Source of the DNA: Siderastrea siderea
Lineage: Eukaryota; Cnidaria; Anthozoa; Scleractinia; Rhizangiidae
Direction: 5' to 3'
NCBI GenBank assembly: GCA_964030785.1
Contig: OZ034973.1
Span: 1,260,132-1,324,131 of the forward strand
DNA length: 64,000 nt
In this document: in pieces, positions 51,969 through 63,800 of the stretch
How positions within the stretch are numbered: position 1 is the stretch's first letter
Layout of the letters: each line of letters starts with the position of its first letter
Notes under the pieces: generated by a model
What the model was told of the DNA's origin: nothing
Seen by the model: the letters and a program-made list of their open reading frames with translations, nothing else
Databases searched by the model: none
Position numbers and translations under genes: made by a program

Positions 51969-54508
51969 TATTAACTAATACCCGCCATCCGATTTTATAC
52001 CACGTGGTGTGTTTCGTCCGATAAAAGCGCACGAAAATTCAACAGTGGGTTGCAAGTACTGATAGTCTATCAGTAAGCAGACAATCACGGCGTTTGCTTG
52101 CTCGCATCGTAGTCTATATAATAAAGTACATTATTCATCACTAGCGAAATTTCACCCTTCTCGTCTCTGAATGGACAAGCTATGTTCTTTCATTAGTAAA
52201 TTGGTATCGTTCACAAAGCAAACAATAGAATTCTTCTCTTGAAGGCACTATCGTGCGATAGGTTGCCCGAGGAAATTTGATGATCACAACAACGTTTGAG
52301 GGCTTATATGAAGTTTGAACAACAAATTTCCGAGGGACCTTCACACATAGGGCCTGAGACAGATGGACTATTGTTTTTATTGTACAACGCTAAATTTTGG
52401 GCGAAAATTGCCAAAAACGGGCACTATGCGCTGATAGGCACCAGCTAAGGAGTGACACTATTTCGACTTCGACCAATGGGAGCACGCCAAAATTTAGCGT
52501 TGTACTATAATCTGACAACCAATATGTTTACGAATAAATCACACTTCCAATAAAATTAATTTGTAGTTTTTATTCACTTGAGTTAAAGCGTATCAGAGAA
52601 ACTCTGCGTTTACCTGTCACGCGCTCTTTTTTTGAAAGTTATCTCTGTTCATAGAGCGTTTTACAGTAAATAAAGACCTAATCAGTAGTATAAAACTAAT
52701 TTCTCTTTGCTATTTTTCATTCATGTATTTTAAAATAGTAATGAAAAATCAATAATTAAAATTGACAGTTAATTATAAACAGCCTTTAGGTTGTTTGCTT
52801 ATGACACACGATGGCTGCCGTGGGATAAAACAGATAAAACACCACTAAATACATCTCTTTTGCTGGGAAATGAGTTATTTTTTGTAATGGTGAATCGATT
52901 CAAAGCTTTCCTCACCGTTCAATATATCCACTTCCATTTGAAAAGTATATAGTCTATCCAGACTGTCTAAATCATTTCTCTTGCAGGTTCCATGTATTAA
53001 CATTTGTTTCATTTAAGACAAAAAATAGTTTAATATTTTCTAAAAATTTAAACTTTTAAAATATTAAAAATGTTCATAAGCAATGGCAGTATGCTTTTCG
53101 AAATGTTCTCAAACTTTTACGACTGGTAGCATTTTATTGAATTCTATATGTAAAAAGGGAAGATATTTTCCTTCTATTTCATGAAAGAATCCATTAAAAA
53201 GTTGAGAACTATTGTGCGCTGAATATAATAGAATGCATGTTGTTCAAAAAGCGTTCAAAAGTGCAGAGCAAGAGTTTTCAAATTACTTACAAACGCATCC
53301 ATAAATAATACAGGCGGATACCAATAAATAAACGAAGACATGTTTGCCTTCAATTTCTAAAAATGTTACCCTTCGGACGGGATATTCCGTTCTGTAAAAG
53401 TTCTTCTCATATTTTACAACATTGTATACAAGAACCTTCCCCAAATTAGTACAAGTCCATGGATCGAGGGCCTACAAGGTAAAAAGTCAAGCTAAGCCCA
53501 AGACCATATCATAAATATAATTAAGTTTGTGGCCACTGAGAAGGAAAAAAGTGTCGTCCATTTTAAAGGCCAGAGTTGTTTTCGACACGCGCTCACCTTC
53601 GCGACCTTGCCATCCTCAATAGTAGAATGAACTAAGGCACATAAGTTTTTGTACTTCTCTCCGAGCTGAATCTATAGTTCACTTTTCCTTTTCTCCCCTT
53701 GCTGAATTTCCGAGTTGAATCATTTCTTTCCTGTAGAAAACTTTACGATTCCATTCGTGAAACCATCTTTTGATTAAGCTTTTAACATTTGTCCGTCATG
53801 AAACTACGTGACTTGTTCTTTTTCGGTGTATCACAGTGTTATGTCCATTAAACTTCAAGAGACAGATCGTTGCTGCTGTCACCGCTCATTCTGGCACAAA
53901 GGCAATACAGGATACCGTTCAGCTTAAAAGAGATGACGTCTTGAAGAGCACAATCGATTCTCCTTTTTGAACACCATTCCAGACTTTTTTACTCTTTGAA
54001 GTGCCGAGTCTGTTATTTCTATGTGTCTATGGACTAACAATTATCCATATCCTATTGACCATTTTATCCATTCTGTGGTGACTGCCAGACGAAGAGTTCC
54101 CTTTCCTCGATGTCTGGACAAACTCCCTTCTGGTGAAAAAATGAATTCGAAGTCGGTGAAGATGCACGTCGTTGTGTTGGTTTCCCTTGTTTTTGAATGG
54201 CTACTGCTATATGACAGCTGGTCCAATATCGACTTCGGCCGCTGAATGTCTCATTTTGTCCCGCAAAATGAGCCACAGTAGCCCCTGAATAAATCCTAAT
54301 AGGGAAAATCCCGCCCTATTCTCAACGCGTTTAGCTTTTGCTTGTAAATAAATTATCTATACATTACTCCAGCCGAGCTAATTAATATTGCACTCACGTG
54401 ATTTCTAAGCTCAGCGAATCATTGATACAGGTGAATATCAATCATGCGTGTAAAATAGCTACACAATTTTAAGTTTTGAGTTTTAAGTTTGATGTACAAT
54501 GTTATATG
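51969..54508. other. Intergenic stretch downstream of gene B
   Basis: It contains a weak hairpin (52380-52505, ACAACGCTAAATTTTGG mirrored). A block near 52230-52290 is similar to 20221-20280 in gene A. No gene is supported. The gene B 3' UTR presumably lies in the right part of this stretch; no confident poly(A) signal was picked. Confidence 0.5.
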
Positions 54509-54556
54509 TTATATAAAAGCTTCGTTCACCACGTCGTTCCCATCCCATAAGGAGGT
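54509..54556 (-). CDS. Gene B last coding exon
   Basis: The acceptor TTCTCTTTGCAG precedes 48 bases reading [15 protein letters not shown] and TAA, in phase 0. The DVVNEA core equals the gene A distal copy at 1446-1490. Confidence 0.75.
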   Translation of the reverse strand, partial: TSLWDGNDVVNEAFI

Positions 54557-57500
54557 CTGCAAAGAGAACAAAATATGATGTGAGGAACGTCAACCTTTGC
54601 AAAATGGATGATACAACTTTTGGAGTACATTGACTCGCTTAAAGTTTCTTTTAAAGTCCATTGCTTAAGTATTAAACCATCGAATACTTGGCAGCCCACA
54701 CGGCCGGAGGTTAACCCAGTTTTTTATGTATAAAGCCACTTTGAGTATTATTACTTCCTGCTGTATGGAATGCTAGGGTATAGCAGGATTATGGCTAGCA
54801 TTTTTTATTCGCTGGTACCCATTTATTCCCGGGAAGGGAACCATCTATCCCTCGATCTTCTAACTGGAGTACAACTCGCTACACCCCAAAAATAAATAAG
54901 GTACATTTTAAAATATCAGTCTTACCGGGGTTTTGCCGTTAGCGCGAGGCCCTGGTGCGGCAACTCCCGAGTAGTCATCAAAGGCGATTACCCCACGGCC
55001 TTTTCTACGTTTTCGCCTGTATGCCGCCTGCGACAGAAAAGATGAAACTCATGTTAGTTTTAGGTGTCTGGACTTCTCTTCAAGGCAATTCCAATTTTCT
55101 TATAAAAATCCATAACAGGACTCTCTTATACCTTCTTTGGGTTAATACGTTTTTCGTATTTATATCAAGTGCCCACGACTCAAGCTCAAAAACTCAACAA
55201 CAAAAATGTTAAATCAAACTGGAATTTATTGACACAAGTATGTGTGTACATTTTTATTCTTAAAGCAGAAAGAAAGCCTGAAAATAAATTTAGGCAGGAT
55301 TTGAACAGGAGCCTCGTCAACTGTCCGCGCGGTAATGACGAGGCTCGAGGAGCGAAATGTATACCGGAATACCGCAATTTTAACAGTGTTTATATCGTTT
55401 TAGAGTTTTTAAATGCGTCGAATGTGTATCAAAGACGTGATGTCTTGTTGTTGTTCCCGACATTTTCTCCACTGGCCAAGATACTGTGGGCTCGCCAATG
55501 GACTCACAGTGACCGCGTGCCACGTCCTTCATGGGCGAATTCAGTTTTTGGGTTGAAAGAGATTATTGAATTGGCGTAGGAGGGTGGCATACAAAATAAA
55601 ACATGGAAGGAGATGAAGAGGAAAACTGCTTAAGGTGGATCTACAAGGATCTTATTTGGCAGTTTTATAACTGACGGTAATTACGCTTTAGAAGTGTTTC
55701 AGTTCAATCACTGTGATGTGCCGTGTGTCTTATTTCCTTAATAATACTCACCGCTAAAATTAAACAGCAGCAAAGAAATAGGGAGCAAACTATTCCAGAT
55801 ACAATTGCTGCAATCATCCAAGGTGAGAGTCTAGGAGAATCTGTTGACAGTAACCAACAAACAAAAATTCAATAAATAAATAAAAACAGGTTTTTTTCAA
55901 AAAGTAATTTCAGACAAACCAATCGCCACCATGTTTCCCGAGCTGATAGGGAGCCTGGTTACCAAGCTGATAGGGAGCCTGGTTAGTTCAGTTGGTAACC
56001 GTTTAATATCGGTGCGCTTAGGCGTACATGTGTAGCACAGACTCTACGTCAAACAACATGACAGGAACATGAAAGCAAGATCATAAAATAGAACCACACA
56101 AAAAAACAACGTTAATAACGAAAAGACGACAGTTCCTTACCAGTTACGGGCGTTAAAGTTGTCGATGGTGTTGTACTCAGCGATAACGGAAGAAGCTTTC
56201 TCACTGGTAACTTTCCTCCTAGTGTATACAATGCCAGATTCTTTGTCTTGTTGCCTGTCCGAAGAGCTTGACTAATACTGGTATTCGACGCATTTGATGA
56301 TGCATGGAAAGACAGTCGATATCGAACCCCCAATCCAGAACTTCCACTGAAGAAGCCTTCAATAACCATTTGTCGAAAACCAGGAAATCGTGACCTGAAG
56401 TACGGCTCGAAAACATTTACTATATCTGCAGCTTGAGCACGAAAATTTGCCGAGTCTGGTTCATTCAAGGAGGCCTGGAAACTCTCCTCTTGAATCTCCA
56501 TTGCGCCTGAAAATTCTACAGGTTGTTGCTCTGAAGAAAAACACAAAAAGGATTAACAAGGAATTTGCGAGCTGGAAAATACTGAACTTTTGAATCGATT
56601 TGAAGTTTTAAAAGCAGAAGGGTTTCAGCCCGAACGTCACCTCCCCTTTCCCCCAGCAAGCAATAATTGGAAAAGAAAAAATAGAGCAAATCCCTTATAG
56701 TCAGGGAAATCGAAATTTTCTCGGTTATAGAAAAAATCGATGGGTACTGTGAAGCTGACAAGTAGTAAATACAACAAAAGACATTTTGACGTAGAGGATA
56801 CCGTCTGAAGTTGACATTTTTATTCACAGACTATTTCTCTGCCAAAATTTGAACAAAATGTGCCTTTCCGCTGCTGTTAAGCTTATCCAAGAGAGAACAA
56901 AGGCGCTAACAACTGGTTTGTGATCTCGGCTGTGTGTCGAGCTTTCATTAATCATTGATAGTCCAGCTGACCATTCGATCACTCAAAAGAAAACAAGAAC
57001 CAGATGTCTTAAGCTGTGTGGTTTACCTCAGGACTACTGGGGCATTATTTTCGTGTTCGTTAACCAAATTGTTTCTTCTTTATAATATTACTTACTCACT
57101 GAAGACGTTAAATACGAACTAAAACGCACCACATTAATTAATGTTCTTTACCTATATCACAGTTTTCTCCTTTATAGCCTGGCGAGCAAGTGCACCCATA
57201 TGCATCGCCATCTTCTTCGCAAGTTCCGCCATTCTGACACGGGTTGGGATTACACACTCCAGCTTCTGAGAAAAAAAGGAGACATTTTTTTCTCAACAAT
57301 TATTCTCGCCAAAAAGATGATTATTGATAGAGCTGCACCCTTCTAACCTGAATTCCAGAATTAAAAGAACTGAGGGCTTAGTCATACATACTGAGTGATG
57401 GTTTAATAAATAAGAAAAAACACCAGAATCCTCCAAGTGACTATCATTTTTTATAAATGGTAAAGCCCGAGTGCCTCTACCCAATCCCTCCAAGCCTTGA

Positions 57501-57838
57501 GTCACGTAATGGGTTGTAAATTAAATCTTTCAAGATTACACCTGTCATATTTTCTTTTCTCGGGCGCTGCCCAACATTAAAACATACTTAGGGGATACTT
57601 TTTAGGGAGATCCCTTACTTTAAATTCCAACAGGAAAAGTAATGCAGCGTGGTCTTCCCCAAGTAGTCGCAAAAATTGGAGATCAGAGAAATAACAAGTT
57701 GTTATTCGTTATTTTTACATGTATTTTGATAATTTATATTGCTGATCACCGGTTTATAACAGCTGTTCCTCTGTGTTCAGCTGATCGGTTTTTATCAGGA
57801 TAAATAAAGACATCATCATCATCATCATTATTATCATG

Positions 57839-57870
<32 letters not shown>

Positions 57871-60800
57871 CATTATTATTATTATTATTGATGTTGAGCA
57901 GCTGTGATCAGATTAAACCTGTGATCTTAATCTCCAAGAGCTGCTGTAGACACATGGCACGGTACAGACACTGCAACACGGAACTGTGACACCGGTGGAT
58001 TAAAAGAGAAATCTGCAAACTTTTGCTATAAAAAACAAAAATTTAATTTGTCCTACCTATTTCACAATTTAGTCCAAAGAATCCTGGTTTGCAGTTGCAT
58101 TTGTATCCATTTACTCGGTCTTTACAAACACCATTGTCAGAACAGGTCACGCCTACACAGTCGTCGACATCTGGAGAAGTACAACGAAAATACCAGTTAA
58201 CTTCGAAAAAAGAAAATAAAAACACTAAACAGATGCCCACGGAGACATGCCTGCTTAAGCTACAAAAACAATGTTGGGAATATATTTGGGAAGCAAACTT
58301 TACGTCGGGGAAGACACCATGTTTTTAATACAATTCAAAAACAATTTTCTATTCCCGAGAAAGCAAGATTTTGTTTCCTTATCCGGAAACACTGGATGAG
58401 GTTAACTGCTGCCGTTGTATGTTTCCTAGTTGAGCCAGGTCCTGGACATATTTGACTGACAATTTAAACATACAAATTAAAAACATAAAAATAACAGGAG
58501 TGAAACTGAGAAAAAAATGGTCAGCAGTTCTTTCGAGTCTTCCTTGTCTATAATAAAACTGTTGTAAATCTGGCCAATCGGCTCATTTACCAGGCTTTAA
58601 GGGGCTGTGTCATGAGGAGTTTGCTTGCATCTCATTAAAACGTTGTTACAATTATGATTAAATGCCTTAGCCCACGCACAAAATTCTCCTGAAACAAGAT
58701 ATCAAGTGAATTTTTGCAAAACGTGCAAACCATAACAAGTTCAGTTTTCAATGATTTTGCAAGATACAAGCACAGAACTTGAAAACGTTCGCCGAAAATT
58801 TTCCATGCAAGCCATTTCCATCCCGGCCATCCGTGGCCAAAGACACTATTAGTTTCACTGAATTAGAATGGAGGCTGAACAAGAAATAGACCATTATTTT
58901 TAGGTTTCATTTATGTAAACGTGACTTTTGCCCTTTTCAAAGTGCTACAAATGCCAGCAAAATCCCTGTGACACTGTCCCTTTAAGGCTCGACCAAACCA
59001 TCACTTAGCAGTGCTGGATAAAATGTTATGCATGAAACGTGATTGGTTGGACGTCACGATTTTTGCAATGCGCTTATGAAGCCAAACTAATATAGTGTTA
59101 CAGTCCATACTCTCTTGAGAAATTATAGTTTTGACGATGTTAAACAGAGTTTTGGTTAAACTCCAGCGTCATGAGAAATCTGTGTAATGCCTCAAGATCC
59201 ACCACTAAGAAGACGCTAAGATCGGTTCAAAACCATTATTATTATTCACGCAGTTCAGAAAGACAACAACACGTTTTAGTTTTGTGGAAGACATGTTTCG
59301 GATGTTCAACATCCATCATCAGTTATACAGAACATAGCACAATTGTAACTCTATACATACAAGAAAATTATAAAAAGATTGTATAAAGAGGTTATAATTT
59401 TCTTGTATATATAGAGTTACAATTGTGCTATGTTCTGTAGAACTGACGATGGATGTTGAACATCCGAAACCTGTCTTCCACAAAACTAAAACGTGTAGTC
59501 GTCTTTCTGGGCTGCGTGATTTCGTTGCTGCTAGCGAGAAACTTCCATTATTATTATTATCATCATCATCATCATCATCATCATTACTATTATTATTATA
59601 ACAATGCCCTTACCATCAGAACAGTTAACACCAGTAAACCCTGGCAAACATGAAGGTACCACATAAAGCCCAGTGGTTGAAGGAAAAACAGTAATTGAGC
59701 CCTCACTAAGGGAAAAGGTAGCAAATGTCGACTGCAAGACGTTTGAAGAAGCACTTAAAGACAATGACAATGTGGCAGAATTGGATGTCAACGAGCTTGC
59801 TGAGACCCTCCGCGATGTGGATTCGGACAGTCCTAGTGACATGCTTCCAGAAGTTGAAGGCGACAAACTTGCTGAGGCTGATACGGTTGGTGAAACGCTG
59901 GTTATGACGCTCCGTGACGTAGAAGCCGAGACACTAGGTGCTACGCTGCTGGACGTCGACGCTGAGATACCTGGCGAAATGCTGAAAGAGATCGATGACG
60001 AAACACTTGCTGAGCCACTCTGAGATATGGGGACCGACTCACTACCTGAAACACTTCGAGAGGTCAAGGCTGAGAAACTTGGCAAAACGCTAGCCGAGGT
60101 CGATGTCGACACACTGGTTGCGACGCCTGGCGAGGTGGAGGCTGCGACACTACCTGAGGTGGGCGTCGAGAAACTGGGCAAAGGACTAGTCGAGGGCGAT
60201 CCCAAGGCCGAGACACTGGGCAAAACGCTGGCCGAGGCCGATGCCGAGGGCGACACACTGGCTGAGACGCTCAGCGAGGTGGAGACCGAAACACTAGGAG
60301 CTGAGGTGGAGACCGAGACACTAGGAGCTGAGATAGAGACCGAGACAGTGGGTGAAACGCTGGCCGAGGCCGATGCCGAGGGCGACACACTGGCTGAGAC
60401 GCTCAGCGAGGTGGAGTCCGAGACACTAGGAGCCGAGGTGGAGGCCAATACACTGGGGGAAACGCTGGCCGAGGCCGATGCTGAGGGCGACACACTGGCT
60501 GAGACGCTCGGCGAGGTGAAGGCCGGGACACTAGGAGCTGAGGTGGAGGCCGAAACACTGGGCGAAACGCTGGCCAAGGGCGACACACTGGCTGAGACGC
60601 TTGGCAACATGGAGGCCAAGACACTAGGAGCTGAGGAGGAGGCCAAGACACTGGACGAAACGCTGGCCGAGGCCGATCCCAAGGGCGACACACTGGCTGA
60701 AACGCCCGGGGAGGTGGAGGCCGAGACACTAGGAGCTAAAGTGGAGGCCGAAACACTGGGCGAAACACTGCCCGAGGCCGATGCCGAGGGCGATACACTG

Positions 60801-63800
60801 GCTGACACACTCGACGAGGTGGGAGCACTAGGAGCCGAGGTGGAGGCCAAGACACTAGCGGAAACGCTGGCCGAGGCCGATGCCGAGGGCGACACACTGG
60901 CTGAGACGCTCAGCGAGGTGGAGGCCAAGACACTAGGAGCTGAGGTGGAGACCGAGACACTGGGTAAAATGCTGGCCGAGGCCCAGGCCGACGGCGACAC
61001 ACTGGCTGAGACGCTCGGCGAGGTGGAGGGCGACACAGTAGGAGCTGAAGTGGAGGCCGGGACACTGGGCAAGACGCTGCCCGAGGCCCATATCGAGGGC
61101 GACACACTGGCTGAGACGCTTGACCACGTGGAGGCCGAGACACTGGGAGCTGAGGTGCAGGCCGAGACACAGGGCGAAACGCTGCCTGTCGCCGATGCCG
61201 AGGGAAATACACTGGCTAAGACGCTCGGCGAGGGAGAGGTCGTCACACTCGGTGAGATGCTGATAGGGGCTGAGGCAGAGACACTCGGTGATCTCCTGGT
61301 AGACATCGACGCCAACACACTTCTTGAGACACTCAGAGATATGGAGGTCCAGACACTGGCTTGGGTGGTTGACGTCGAAGCTGAAACACTTGCTGAAATG
61401 CTGGCAGAAGGCGATGTCGATACACTTTGTGACACGCTATCTGCGGCACTAGCCCAGGGAGAGGTCGACACACGCGGTGAGATACTGAGAGAGACTGAGG
61501 CAGACACACTCGGTGATCTGCTGGTAGATGTCGATGCCGCTACGCTTCTTGACACACTGGGAGATGTGGAGGTGGAGACACTGGCTGATACGCTGGTCGA
61601 CGTCAAAACTGAAACACTTGCCGAAATGCCGCCAAAACTCGATGTCGATACACTTGGTGAAATACTATCCGAGAGGGTAGCCGAGGGGGAGGTCGACACA
61701 CTCGATGAGTTGCTAATAGAGGCTGAGCCAGAGGCACTCGATGATCTGCTGGTAGAGATCAACACCAACACGCTTCTTGAGACACCCAGAGATGTGGAGG
61801 TCGAGACACTGGCTGATACGCTGATCGACGTCGAAGCTGAAACACTTACCGAAATGCTGGCAGAAGTCGATCTCGATACACTTTGTGACACGCTATCTGA
61901 GGCACTAGCCGAAGGAGAGGTCCACACAATCGGTGACATACTGAAAGAGGCTGAGGCAGAGATACGCGGTGATCTGCTGGTAGAGATCGATGCCGACACG
62001 GTTCTTGAGAAACTCGGAGATGTGGAAGTCGAGAAACTGGCTGATACGCTGCTCGACGTCGATGCTGAAACACTTGCCGAAATACTGGCAGGAATCGATG
62101 TCGATACACTTTGTGACATGCTATCTGAGGCACTATCCGAGGGAGAAGTCGACACACTCAGTGAGATGCTGATAGAGGCTGAAGTGGAGACACTCGGTGA
62201 TCTGCTGGTAGAGATCGATAACGATACCCTTCTTGAGACACTCGGAGATGTGGAGGTCGAGACACTGCCTGATACGCTGGTCGACGTCGAAGCTGAAACA
62301 CTTGCCGAAATGCTGGCAGAAGTCGATGTTGAGACACTTTGTGACATGCTATTTGAGGCACTAGCCGAGGGAGAAGTTGACACACTCGGTGAGATGCTGT
62401 TAGAGGCTGAGGCAGAGACACTCGGTGATCTGCTGGTAGAGAGCGATGCCGACACGGTTCTTGAGACACTCGGAGCTGTGGAAGTCGAGACACTGGGTGA
62501 TACGCTGGTCGACGTCAAAGCTGAAACACTTGCCGAAATACTGGCAGACGTCGATGTTGAGACACTTTGTGACATGCTATTTGAGGCACTAGCCGAGGGA
62601 GAAGTTGACACACTCGGTGAGATGCTGTTAGAGGCTGAGGCAGACACACTCGGTGATCTGCTGGTAGAGAGCGATGCCGACACGGTTCTTGAGACACTCG
62701 GAGCTGTGGAAGTCGAGACACTGGGTGATACGCTGGTCGACGTCAAAGCTGAAACACTTGCCGAAATACTGGCAGGAATCGATGTCGATACACTTTGTGA
62801 CATGCTATCTGAGGCACTATCCGAGGGAGAAGTCGACACACTCGGTGAGATGCTGATAGAGGCTGAGGGAGACACACTCAGTGATCTGCTGGAAGACAGC
62901 GATGACGACACGCTTCGTGAGACACTCTGAGATGTGGGAGTCGAGACACTGGCTGATACGTTGGTTGACGTCAAAGCAGAAAAACTTGCGGAAATTCGGG
63001 CAGAACTTGATGTTGCTACACTTGGTGACACGGTATCTGCGGCACTAGCGAAGGGAGAGGTCGCCACTCTCGGTGACATACTGAAAGAGGCTGAGGCAGA
63101 GACACTCGGTGATCTGCTGGCAGATATCAACGCCGCCACGGTTTTTGAGACACTCAGTGATGTGGAGGTCGAGACACTGGCTGGTGCGCTGGTCGGCTTC
63201 GAAGCTGAAACACTTGCCGAAATGCTGGCAGAAGTCGATGTCGATACACTTGGTGACATGATATCTGAAAGGCTAGCCGAAGGAGAGGTGGAAACACTCG
63301 GTGACATGCTGATAGAGGCTGAGGCAGAGACACTCGGTGATCTCCTGGTTGAGATTGATGCCGATACGCTTCTTGAGACACTGTGAGATGTGAACGTCGA
63401 GACACTGGCTGAGACGCTGGCCGACGTCGAAACTGAAACACTTGCCGAAATGTTGGCAGAAGTCGATGTCGATACACTTGGTGACATGATATCTGAAAGG
63501 CTAGCCGAAGGAGAGGTGGAAACACTCGGTGACATGCTGATAGAGGCTGAGGCAGAGACACTCGGTGATCTCCTGGTTGAGATTGATGCCGATACACTTC
63601 TTGAGACACTGTGAGATGTGAACGTCGAGACACTGGCTGAGACGCTGGCCGACGTCGAAACTGAAACACTTGCCGAAATGTTGGCAGAAGTCGATGTCGA
63701 TACACTTGGTGACACGCTATCTGAGACACCAACCGAGGGAGAGGTTGACAGACTGATAGAGGCTGAGGAAGAGACACGCGTTGATTGGCTGGTAGAGATC

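Larger units (their letters stand above)
59255..59515. mobile_element. Foldback with paired hammerhead-like motifs (Penelope-like remnant?)
   Basis: Two arms of about 120 bp face each other in a gene B intron. ACGTTTTAGTTTTGTGGAAG at the left mirrors CTTCCACAAAACTAAAACGT at the right. Each arm holds a hammerhead-type core. An AT-rich centre links them (TATAAAAAGATTGTATAAAG). Penelope-like elements are known to carry hammerhead ribozymes in their terminal repeats, so a non-coding remnant of that class is plausible. Confidence 0.55.

Noticed and set aside
54000..54300. Short ORFs and a small GAATG/CATTT hairpin near 54232-54290
   Set aside because: Too small and without flanking duplication; not distinguishable from chance.
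55169..55579. 136-codon plus-strand ORF in a gene B intron
   Set aside because: No recognised motif, opposite strand to the host gene, no supporting signals.
60027..62930. Long plus-strand ORF (967 codons) and similar ones at 18880-19392, 21559-21963 and 62934-63830
   Set aside because: Antisense to the mucin exons; the repeats mirror the sense codons. The sense frame has splice sites and a conserved cap, while the antisense has neither.
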